Under the pieces are notes generated by a model. The model did not search any database, was not told where the DNA came from, and worked only from the letters and a program-made list of their open reading frames with translations. The translations under genes and the position numbers were made by a program. A stretch of 64,000 nt of DNA from Bacillota bacterium (GTDB lineage Bacteria > Bacillota > Dethiobacteria > DTU022), in assembly GCA_011389985.1 (NCBI GenBank), contig JAABTH010000002.1:58599-122598 (forward strand), given 5' to 3'. Numbering within the stretch: the stretch's first letter is position 1; each line of letters opens with the position of its first letter. Below are positions 17,488 to 25,454 of this stretch, piece after piece.

Positions 17488-19818
17488 ATGCATCATGAAA
17501 AGTATGTTGGGAAATCGCAGCTGCGCAGGGACGGGCGCGATAAGGTGCGGGGGAAGCTGCGCTATCTCGGCGACAGATTTTCACCTCAGATGCTACACGC
17601 GGCGCTGGTGGTCAGCCCGCATGCCCATGCCCTGATAAAAAAGATTGATACCGGAGCCGCTTTAAAATCAGTCGGTGTGCGCAAAGTGCTGACCGGTGAT
17701 GACATTCCAGGTAATATCGGTATTTATCTCGGGGATAAACCGCCTCTCGCCCGCCATAAAGTACGTCATTACGGTGAGCCTGTAGCGGCGGTTGTTGCCG
17801 ACAGCGAAGCCGAGGCAAAAGCTGCCCTTTCACTGGTAGAAGTTGAATATGAACCACTTGCGGTGATCCATTCACCATCTGAAGCCCTGTCTGAAGATGC
17901 TCCCCTGCTGCACGAAGATATGGCCACATATAGCCATATACCGGCAATTCTTCCTGAACCGGGCAGTAATATTTCAAACAGGACAAAAATACGTAAAGGT
18001 GATATATTAGCCGGTTTTAAGGCCAGTGAAACTGTTATTGAAGAATCTTTCAGTTTTCCGCCCGGCGATCATGTCGCCATGGAAACGCGGGCATCAACTG
18101 CTGAAATCCTGGACGATGGTCAGGTAATTATTCATTCAACCACTCAGGCTCCTTTTGTCGTGCGCAGTCTTTTGTCGGCAGCGTTTGAACTGCCTCTGGG
18201 CAAGATCACTGTAATTACATATCCTTTAGGTGGCGGATTTGGCGGAAAAGCAGGTATTCAGCTTGAAGGTTTAGCCTACCTTCTTTCCAAATCTGTGGGT
18301 GGCAGACTGGTCAGGCTGGTTAACAGCAGGGAAAATGATCTTGTTTCATCTCCCGGCCGGACCGGCCTTGAGGCGAGGGTTAAACTTGGCTGCTCAAAAG
18401 AAGGGCTGCTGCAGGCCGCTGAAATTCATTTCTGTTTTGACAGTGGTGCGTATGCCGATTATGCAGTTAATATCAGCAGGGCGGCAGCGATAGCCTGCAC
18501 CGGTCCGTATAATGTTCCAAATGTATGGTGTGATTCACTGTGTGTATACACTAATCATCCCTTTGCCACTGCTTATCGCGGTTTCGGGCATATCGAACTG
18601 GCTTTTGCCATGGAACGTGCGGTTGAACTGCTGGCTGAGAAAGCAGCTATAGATCCTCTTGAATTTCGTCTCTTAAATGCAATCCGTGAGGGTGATACCA
18701 CTCCCACCCAGAGCCGCATGGATGCTAATACAGGCGATTTACGCGGCTGCCTGCGCAAGGTATCAGAAATACTCAAATGGAATGATGGGAATAGAAAAGA
18801 ATTATCCGATGGCAAAGTGCGGGCCAAGAGTATTTCGGTGTTCTGGAAAGCTCCGGCAATGCCGACCAATGCCGATGGTGGTGCTATTCTTACCTTTAAC
18901 GAGGACGGAACGGTTAACCTTCACTGTGGTGTAATTGAGATCGGTCAGGGTATAAAAACTGCCCTTGCCCAGGTTTTAGCTGAAAAACTGGGCATTGCGC
19001 CTGATCAGGTTCACGTGGTTGATGAGGTTAATACAAGGGTGGCACCGCACGACTGGGCTACAGCCGCAAGCCGCTCTCTTTTCATGATCGGGAGGGCTCT
19101 GCTTGAAGCAGCAGATGATGCCATCAGGCAGCTGCGTCGCACTGCCTCGATTGTCTTGAAATGCCCCCCGGACGATTTAACGGTGAGCGGGGGACGGGTC
19201 TTCCTGACTGATGAACCTGAAATTGGCCTTGCCATGAGCGAAGTTGCTCTCGGCTACATGTATCCGGAGGGTCAGTCTATCGAAGGTCAGGTAATCGGGG
19301 TCGGCAGGTACATAGCGAGACGTCTTACAGCTATTGATCCGGAAACCGGTGCCGGTCGCCCTGCCCTGGAATGGACCATGGGTTCACAGGGCATTGAAGT
19401 TGAGCTTAATCCCGTTGACGGAACTTATAGGGTAGTAAAGGCAGTATGCGCCATGGATGTTGGCAGGGTAATCAACCCCTTTCTTGCTCGCGGGCAAATT
19501 GTCGGTGGAATGTCGATGGGCCTCGGTTTTGCCGGCTGGGAGGGGTTTAGCTTAAACCGGCAGGGTCAGGTAGTTAACGATGATTTGCGCAGCTATAAGA
19601 TCCTTCGTTACGGCGAAGAGCCTGAATATGTAGTTGAGTTTCTGGAAACACCTCAGCGTGACGGACCCTTTTGTGCAAGAGGCCTTGGTGAACAGGGTGT
19701 TCTCGGTATGCCCGGAGCTCTGGCAGGGGCTCTTTCAAGAGCATCAGGACAGCCTTTGAACAAGCTGCCGCTGACGCCGCAGAGTATCTGGGAAGCAGGA
19801 AAGGAGGCGTCGAAATGA
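17488..19818 (+). CDS. Xanthine dehydrogenase family, molybdopterin-binding subunit
   Basis: GGGFGGKAGIQLEGLAYLLS, AYRGFGHIELAFAMERAVELLA, ARGLGEQGVLGMPGALAGAL. Confidence 0.92.
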   Translation: MHHEKYVGKSQLRRDGRDKVRGKLRYLGDRFSPQMLHAALVVSPHAHALIKKIDTGAALKSVGVRKVLTGDDIPGNIGIYLGDKPPLARHKVRHYGEPVAAVVADSEAEAKAALSLVEVEYEPLAVIHSPSEALSEDAPLLHEDMATYSHIPAILPEPGSNISNRTKIRKGDILAGFKASETVIEESFSFPPGDHVAMETRASTAEILDDGQVIIHSTTQAPFVVRSLLSAAFELPLGKITVITYPLGGGFGGKAGIQLEGLAYLLSKSVGGRLVRLVNSRENDLVSSPGRTGLEARVKLGCSKEGLLQAAEIHFCFDSGAYADYAVNISRAAAIACTGPYNVPNVWCDSLCVYTNHPFATAYRGFGHIELAFAMERAVELLAEKAAIDPLEFRLLNAIREGDTTPTQSRMDANTGDLRGCLRKVSEILKWNDGNRKELSDGKVRAKSISVFWKAPAMPTNADGGAILTFNEDGTVNLHCGVIEIGQGIKTALAQVLAEKLGIAPDQVHVVDEVNTRVAPHDWATAASRSLFMIGRALLEAADDAIRQLRRTASIVLKCPPDDLTVSGGRVFLTDEPEIGLAMSEVALGYMYPEGQSIEGQVIGVGRYIARRLTAIDPETGAGRPALEWTMGSQGIEVELNPVDGTYRVVKAVCAMDVGRVINPFLARGQIVGGMSMGLGFAGWEGFSLNRQGQVVNDDLRSYKILRYGEEPEYVVEFLETPQRDGPFCARGLGEQGVLGMPGALAGALSRASGQPLNKLPLTPQSIWEAGKEASK

Positions 19819-20651
19819 TTCCCTTCAATTTAGAATATTATGCACCGGATAATCTGGATGAAGCCGTAGAACTATTTCTCACACTGGAAGCAGAGAATAA
19901 AAAACCGGTTTATTATGGCGGAGGTAGCGAAATTATTTCGTTTAGCCGTCATCGTAAGATCAACACAGGAGCTGTCATTGATCTGAAAAGTATACCGGAA
20001 ACCAGAATTTTTGAGGTTAAAGAAGAAAAGCTGATCACCGGGGCTAATGCTACTCTGAGTATATTAACCGACCAGGATATATATCCCCTGCTTGCCCGTA
20101 TTACCCGTCACATAGCTGATCGCACTGTTCGCAACCGGCTGACTGTTGGCGGTAATATCTGTGGCAAATTGCCTTATCGCGAAGCGGTGCTTCCATTTTT
20201 GCTCAGTGATTCTGAAGCAGTACTGGCTGGCCCGAACGGCCGCCGCAAGGAAAAACTTGGCAATATCTTTGATAAGCGACTCCGCTTGGATAAGGGCGAA
20301 CTATTGGTACAACTGCTTACACCTCTTTCCAGTCTGAAATTTAAAAGCTGGAGCAGAAGAAGAGAAAAACACGGACCTGTCGATTATCCTCTGCTGCACC
20401 TGGCGGCAGTTGAAGATGGCGAGCGTATTAGTGTTGCAGTCAGCGGGCTCTGCGCATTTCCATTCCGTGATCTGGGTCTTGAAAATATGCTGAACGATAA
20501 GAATTTGCAGGTTTTAGAAAAAGTTGAAAAATCGCTTACGCTTTTGCCGGGTGATATCAGGTCGGATGATATTGGTTCTGCTGATTACAGGCAGGCGTTG
20601 TGGAAGCACGAACTGTCTGAAATGTTGAATGAAATGGAGGGAGCGCGGTGA
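19815..20651 (+). CDS. Xanthine dehydrogenase family, FAD-binding subunit
   Basis: YYGGGSEIISFSRHRK, DRTVRNRLTVGGNICGKLPYREAVLPFLLSD; overlaps upstream subunit by 4 nt. Confidence 0.88.
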   Translation: MIPFNLEYYAPDNLDEAVELFLTLEAENKKPVYYGGGSEIISFSRHRKINTGAVIDLKSIPETRIFEVKEEKLITGANATLSILTDQDIYPLLARITRHIADRTVRNRLTVGGNICGKLPYREAVLPFLLSDSEAVLAGPNGRRKEKLGNIFDKRLRLDKGELLVQLLTPLSSLKFKSWSRRREKHGPVDYPLLHLAAVEDGERISVAVSGLCAFPFRDLGLENMLNDKNLQVLEKVEKSLTLLPGDIRSDDIGSADYRQALWKHELSEMLNEMEGAR

Positions 20652-21127
20652 GCAAATCATATCGTGTTGAATCGGTAATTGAGTTACAGGTAAATGAGGA
20701 AATGCGCCGCGTGGTTGTTGGACCGTCTGAGACCCTGTTAAGAGTTCTTCGTGAAAAACTTGGTCTAACAGGACCTAAACCAGGTTGTGAAAATGGAGAC
20801 TGTGGCGCTTGTACAGTTTTGCTGGATGGTATACCTGTAAAATCCTGCCTTGTTCTTGCAGTTGAAGCAGTCGGAAAAGTGATTACCACTATTGAAGGAC
20901 TTAAAGATAGCGCTATACAGCAGGCTTTTCAGGAAGAAGGCGGTTTTCAGTGCGGTTATTGCACTTCCGGATTTCTTATAAATGCCTATGCTTTACTTGA
21001 AAAACATCCCGAGGCGCCGGAAGAAACTGCCCGGGAATGGCTGGAGAGTAATCTATGTCGCTGCACCGGTTACGAAGGTATAAAACGTTCGATAGCAAAG
21101 GCAAAACAGATTAAGGCGGATCTGTAA
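20648..21127 (+). CDS. Xanthine dehydrogenase family, 2Fe-2S subunit
   Basis: GCENGDCGACTVLLDG, FQCGYCTSGFLINAYALL, ESNLCRCTGYEGI. Confidence 0.94.
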   Translation: MSKSYRVESVIELQVNEEMRRVVVGPSETLLRVLREKLGLTGPKPGCENGDCGACTVLLDGIPVKSCLVLAVEAVGKVITTIEGLKDSAIQQAFQEEGGFQCGYCTSGFLINAYALLEKHPEAPEETAREWLESNLCRCTGYEGIKRSIAKAKQIKADL

Positions 21128-21231
21128 ATACATCTTGATTGATTTTTTCGGTGAGAGGTGTATCTTAAAACCAAAGCAGGGGCAGAAGTATTACGCCCCT
21201 TTTACTGTGATGGCAGGGGAGGTTTACTAAA

Positions 21232-21771
21232 ATTATTGATCACAGCAAACTTAAAAAAATCTTTGATGAATTTGGTTTTACCGACTACCGGTGGATAAAA
21301 TCTACTAATATTGATGTAGCACACTGGGTTAGATTTAAATGTACTTTTGGTTGCACAAGTTATGGTAAAAAAGGAACCTGCCCGCCACAGGTGCCTTCAG
21401 TTGAAGACTGTAGAGCTTTCTTTAATGAATATAGCGAAGCAGTAATTTTCCACTTTGCCAAAAAAGTTGAGAAACCGAAGGATCGTGTCCCCTGGAGCAG
21501 GGATATCAGTAAAAAACTGATTAAGTTGGAAAGAGAAGTTTTTTGGGCCGGATATCATAAAGCTTTTGTCCTATTTATGGATGAGTGCCGCTTTTGTGAA
21601 GCATGTACGGGAACAAGGGAAGAATGTATCAACAAAGAAGAGGCCAGGCCGGGTCCGGAATCACTTGCTGTTGATGTTTTTTCAACAGTTAGAAGTATCG
21701 GTTACCCCATTGAGGTGCTTAAAAACTATGATGACGAGATGAACCGCTACGCATTTCTAATGGTTGACTAG
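21232..21771 (+). CDS. DUF2284-like Cys-rich metal-binding protein, apparent ATT start
   Basis: FKCTFGCTSYGKKGTCPPQVPSVEDC and ECRFCEACTGTREECINKEEARPGPES; the first Cys cluster lies upstream of the listed GTG start (21391). Confidence 0.82.
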   Translation: MIDHSKLKKIFDEFGFTDYRWIKSTNIDVAHWVRFKCTFGCTSYGKKGTCPPQVPSVEDCRAFFNEYSEAVIFHFAKKVEKPKDRVPWSRDISKKLIKLEREVFWAGYHKAFVLFMDECRFCEACTGTREECINKEEARPGPESLAVDVFSTVRSIGYPIEVLKNYDDEMNRYAFLMVD

Positions 21772-21787
21772 TACACAAGTACACGGA

Positions 21788-21851
21788 GTACACAAGGGGA
21801 CGGTTCTTTTGTGTTATAATTTGAACACAAAAGAACCGTCCCCTTGTGTAC
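21788..21851. repeat. 28-bp perfect inverted repeat (8-nt loop)
   Basis: gtacacaaggggacggttcttttgtgtt / aacacaaaagaaccgtccccttgtgtac around ataatttg. Confidence 0.92.
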
Positions 21852-21888
21852 AGCGGGAAACTGGCTGGAGAAGCCACCGAACCCTAAA

Positions 21889-21969
21889 GTGCGCGCGCCT
21901 GTTTTCTATCCCGACCGCATCATATAGCGGGTGAGAATCCCGTCAGGTAAAGATTAGCCATCAGCACGT
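21889..21969 (+). other. Possible group II intron 5' domain-like RNA fragment (remnant)
   Basis: GTGCGCGCGCC... start-like motif and GCGGG-TGAGAAT-CCCGT hairpin; flanked by direct repeats gtccccttgtgta (21838-21850, 21973-21985). Confidence 0.4.
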
Positions 21970-22008
21970 ACTGTCCCCTTGTGTAATTACTTGTGTATTC
22001 TTGTGTAG

Positions 22009-22037
22009 AAAAGCCCGCGGATAAATCGCGGGCTTTT
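22009..22037. terminator. Rho-independent terminator
   Basis: aaaagcccgcg-gataaat-cgcgggctttt. Confidence 0.85.
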
Positions 22038-22062
22038 GTTAAAGCATTAATAATTTGATTGA

Positions 22063-22569
22063 TTACTCAGCCGCAGGTGTAAATGTGCGCGAAGCCAGTT
22101 CCCGGTCAATCATCAGAATTCCGTGACCTTGCTCACCAACTCGCTTGATCTGGTTAAGCAGTTTGCTCATGGAAGCTTCTTCTTCAACCTGCTCGTCAAT
22201 AAACCACTGCAGGAAGCTTATGCTGGGATAATGTTTTTCTTCCTGGGCCAAAGCCATCAGATCATTAATAAGGCTGCTGACCAGCTTTTCATGCTCAAGG
22301 GCCAAACTAAAAATCTCTTCAACAGAATCAAAGTTTCTTTTAGGATCTTTAAAACCGGTTATGATTGCTTCGTGTCCCTGCTCAACGATAAATTCAAAAA
22401 ATTTCATGGCATGGGAACGTTCTTCTTCGGCCTGGACAATGAAGAAGTTTGCAAAACCGTCAAGATCTTCATTTTTAAAATAGGATGCCATTGCAAGGTA
22501 GTAGTGTGCCGAGTAAAACTCATGAGTGATCTGTTCGTTAAGCTTTCCAAGTAATTTTTCAGATAGCAT
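22063..22569 (-). CDS. ftn: Ferritin
   Basis: MLSEKLLGKLNEQITHEFYSAHYYLAMASYFKNEDLDGFANFFIVQAEEERSHAMKFF. Confidence 0.95.
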   Translation of the reverse strand: MLSEKLLGKLNEQITHEFYSAHYYLAMASYFKNEDLDGFANFFIVQAEEERSHAMKFFEFIVEQGHEAIITGFKDPKRNFDSVEEIFSLALEHEKLVSSLINDLMALAQEEKHYPSISFLQWFIDEQVEEEASMSKLLNQIKRVGEQGHGILMIDRELASRTFTPAAE

Positions 22570-22737
22570 AGTAAATCTCCTCCTAAATTTTGGTGATACC
22601 TGTTAATAAACAGGATTCTATTTAATGATGATACCGTTTGTCCTCTATTATTCAATGAAGCCGTACTTCCGAACTTTTTACTTTATGTTAACATTATAAT
22701 ATAAGCATATAGTTTTTACAAGCTATAATCCAGACAA

Positions 22738-22754
22738 TTAAGAATAATTCTTAA
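22738..22754. promoter_or_regulatory. 17-nt palindrome in ferritin / fdh-operon intergenic region (candidate Fur/PerR-type site)
   Basis: ttaagaat-a-attcttaa perfect dyad. Confidence 0.45.
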
Positions 22755-22907
22755 TAAAATAGTCAATCAATACTGTCTATTGCGTCTTTTAACTTGAAGG
22801 AGAAAAAAAGATTTTGCGGCAGGATTCACAAAGCAGAATCGAGAATAAGAACAGGTCTGTTTATAACCAAAAATAGTTGCAATAAATGTGGTAAGGGGAG
22901 TGATTTC

Positions 22908-23381
22908 ATGGAAGAACAATTAAATTCAGTCTTTGCTTCATATAAGGGCAGCAAAAACGAGCTTATCCCCGTCCTGCAGGACGTCCAGGAAGAGATTGGC
23001 TATTTGCCTGAAGAAGCAATGAGAGCCGTATCCCGTTTCGTTAAGGTTCCGGAAAGTAAGGTTTTTGGGGTGGCAACTTTTTATGCCCGTTTTCACCTTA
23101 AACCAAGAGGTGAACACATTGTCCGCCTTTGCTGTGGCACTGCATGCCATGTGCGAGGCGCTATGAAAGTAGCCGATAAAGTAAAAGATGTTCTTAAAGT
23201 TGAAGTCGGTGAAACTACCGAAGATAAGAAATTCACCTATGAAGAGGTTGCCTGTATCGGTGCTTGCGGTCTTGCTCCGGTCATGACCATTGACGATAAA
23301 ACATTTGGCAAACTTGATCCTGACAGAACAAAGAGCATAATTGAAACCTTCGTTGAAGAACCGGAAGGGGGGCAGGTGTAA
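22908..23381 (+). CDS. NADH dehydrogenase subunit E-like 2Fe-2S protein (NuoE/HndA/HylA type)
   Basis: LIPVLQDVQEEIGYLPEEAM, FGVATFYARF, VRLCCGTACHVRGA, CIGACGLAPVMTIDD. Confidence 0.93.
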   Translation: MEEQLNSVFASYKGSKNELIPVLQDVQEEIGYLPEEAMRAVSRFVKVPESKVFGVATFYARFHLKPRGEHIVRLCCGTACHVRGAMKVADKVKDVLKVEVGETTEDKKFTYEEVACIGACGLAPVMTIDDKTFGKLDPDRTKSIIETFVEEPEGGQV

Positions 23382-23561
23382 TTGGAACATTTCATTGATC
23401 ACTGCTGTGAAAAATGTTTTAACAGCAAAGAAAAACCGTGCGACGTTTTTATAGAATGCTGTCTTGAAGGTCCGCTTTGCCATGAGAGTGAGCCATGCAA
23501 ACAAGCCCGGATTGCTATAGTTGAAAAATATTCGCACAGCCCATTGTTCCGTGAACAATAA
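23382..23561 (+). CDS. 59-aa Cys-rich protein inside the formate dehydrogenase operon (TTG start)
   Basis: LEHFIDHCCEKCFNSKEKPCDVFIECCLEGPLCHESEPCKQARIAIVEKYSHSPLFREQ; fits the gap between the nuoE-like stop and the nuoF-like start; purine-rich SD ggaaggggggcagg. Confidence 0.7.
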   Translation: MEHFIDHCCEKCFNSKEKPCDVFIECCLEGPLCHESEPCKQARIAIVEKYSHSPLFREQ

Positions 23562-23600
23562 TCTAAAGCTAACAGTAGAGCGAAAGGAGAGAAGAGCATA

Positions 23601-25454
23601 GTGTATGAAAGACACATATTAATCTGTGCAGGAACGGGCTGTATTTCGTCAGGGGCGCTTGAAGTAAAAGAGGCCCTGATCGAGGAGCTCGATAAGCATG
23701 GACTAAAAGATAAAGTACGGATAATCATGTCCGGTTGTCACGGCTTTTGTGAAAAAGGACCAATCTTTATAGTATATCCCGAAGATGTATTTTACTGCGG
23801 GGTACAGGCTGAAGATGTTCCGGAGATTGTTGAAGAATATCTGATAAAGGGTAATATGGTCGAGCGTTTGCTGTATCACGACCCTGTATCTGGTGAAACC
23901 CATGTTTCCCACGACCAGATCATGTTTTACCATAAACAGCTGCGTCAGGCTTTACGCAACTGTGGGGTAATTGACCCTGAAAATATTGATGAATATATTA
24001 TTCGAGGCGGTTATATCGGTCTTAAAAAAGCGCTTCAGATGGAACCGATGGAAGTCGTTAACGAGGTTAAAACTTCGGGTCTGCGCGGTCGGGGCGGAGC
24101 AGGTTTTCCGACCGGTATGAAGTGGCAGTTTGCCAACAGCAGCAAAGGTGATAAAAAATATGTAGTTTGCAACGCTGACGAGGGCGACCCCGGTGCTTTT
24201 ATGGATCGCAGTTTATTAGAGGGTGATCCCCATGCTATTCTAGAAGGTATGATGATCTCCGGAAGAGCCATTGGCGCCGATGAAGGTTATATTTATGTTC
24301 GCTCGGAGTATCCCCTGGCAATCAAACGTTTACGCACCGCCATTAGGCAGGCAGAAGAATATGGTATGCTGGGTGAAAATATTTTAGGTTTTGATTTTAA
24401 CTTCAAAATCAAAATTAAAGAAGGCGCAGGAGCATTTGTTTGCGGTGAGGAGACAGCTCTTCTTGCCTCAATTGAAGGACAGCGGGGGGTTCCCCGTCAC
24501 CGACCGCCATTCCCTGCGGTTGAAGGTTTATGGAGCAAGCCGACCTGTATCAATAACGTGGAAACCCTGGCCAATGTGCCTTTAATTTTGCGTCGTGGTG
24601 CGGAGAAGTTTGCTACAATCGGCACTGAGGGTAGTAAAGGCACAAAGGTTTTTGCCCTGACCGGTAAGGTGAACAATACAGGCCTGGTAGAAGTGCCCAT
24701 GGGTGTTACAATCCGGGAGGTTGTTTTCGATATCGGTGGTGGAATCCGCTATGGCAAAAAATTTAAGGCGGCCCAGATTGGCGGTCCTTCGGGAGGTTGT
24801 ATCCCTGATGAACATCTTGACCTTCCCATTGATTTCGACTCGCTGACAGCGGCCGGGGCGATGATGGGCTCCGGGGGCCTCGTTGTTGTCGATGAAGATA
24901 CATGTATGGTTGATATGGCCCGTTACTTTCTTAACTTTACGAGAAAAGAGTCATGCGGGCAGTGTATTCCCTGCCGGCTCGGCACAACCCAGATGTATGA
25001 AATCCTGGAGGATATAACAGAAGGGCGGGGCAAGCCTGAAGATATCAAGCTGCTGGAAGAGCTGGCCTGGGCCATAAAAAAAGGCTCAATGTGTGGCCTC
25101 GGGCAAACTGCTCCAAACCCTGTATTAACCACTCTGCGTTATTTCCGCGATGAGTATGAAGCGCATGTATACGAAAAACGCTGTCCGGCGCTAGTTTGCA
25201 AGGCACTTTTACAATACCGCATAGATCCCGAGAAATGTATCGGCTGCAGAAGGTGTGCCAAAGAGTGCCCCGTTGATGCAATCAGCGGAGAGAAGAAAGA
25301 GCCGCATGTAATTGACCAGGAAAAGTGCATCAAGTGCGGTGCCTGTTTCGAGGCTTGTCCGAAAAAAGTTCAAGCTGTCGAAGTGCTCTCCGAAGGTCTG
25401 CCTGAATTAAAAGAAACTGAAGCATGCGAGGGGGACTGCAAATGTCAGAGTTAA
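23601..25454 (+). CDS. NADH dehydrogenase subunit F-like flavoprotein with C-terminal 2x[4Fe-4S] (NuoF/HndC/HylB type)
   Basis: GLRGRGGAGFPTGMKWQF, CNADEGDPGAFMDRS, ESCGQCIPCRLGT, CIGCRRCAKECPVDAI, CIKCGACFEACP. Confidence 0.95.
   Translation: MYERHILICAGTGCISSGALEVKEALIEELDKHGLKDKVRIIMSGCHGFCEKGPIFIVYPEDVFYCGVQAEDVPEIVEEYLIKGNMVERLLYHDPVSGETHVSHDQIMFYHKQLRQALRNCGVIDPENIDEYIIRGGYIGLKKALQMEPMEVVNEVKTSGLRGRGGAGFPTGMKWQFANSSKGDKKYVVCNADEGDPGAFMDRSLLEGDPHAILEGMMISGRAIGADEGYIYVRSEYPLAIKRLRTAIRQAEEYGMLGENILGFDFNFKIKIKEGAGAFVCGEETALLASIEGQRGVPRHRPPFPAVEGLWSKPTCINNVETLANVPLILRRGAEKFATIGTEGSKGTKVFALTGKVNNTGLVEVPMGVTIREVVFDIGGGIRYGKKFKAAQIGGPSGGCIPDEHLDLPIDFDSLTAAGAMMGSGGLVVVDEDTCMVDMARYFLNFTRKESCGQCIPCRLGTTQMYEILEDITEGRGKPEDIKLLEELAWAIKKGSMCGLGQTAPNPVLTTLRYFRDEYEAHVYEKRCPALVCKALLQYRIDPEKCIGCRRCAKECPVDAISGEKKEPHVIDQEKCIKCGACFEACPKKVQAVEVLSEGLPELKETEACEGDCKCQS

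Noticed and set aside
21788-21851. Simple rho-independent terminator for the 28-bp hairpin
   Set aside because: Stem is far longer than needed, has no T tract at the base, and a third arm copy recurs 120 nt away; a separate standard terminator lies at 22009-22037.
22938-23615. 225-aa minus-strand ORF opposite the NuoE-like gene
   Set aside because: Phe-rich antisense translation of a conserved CDS and small Cys-rich ORF; no domain recognised.
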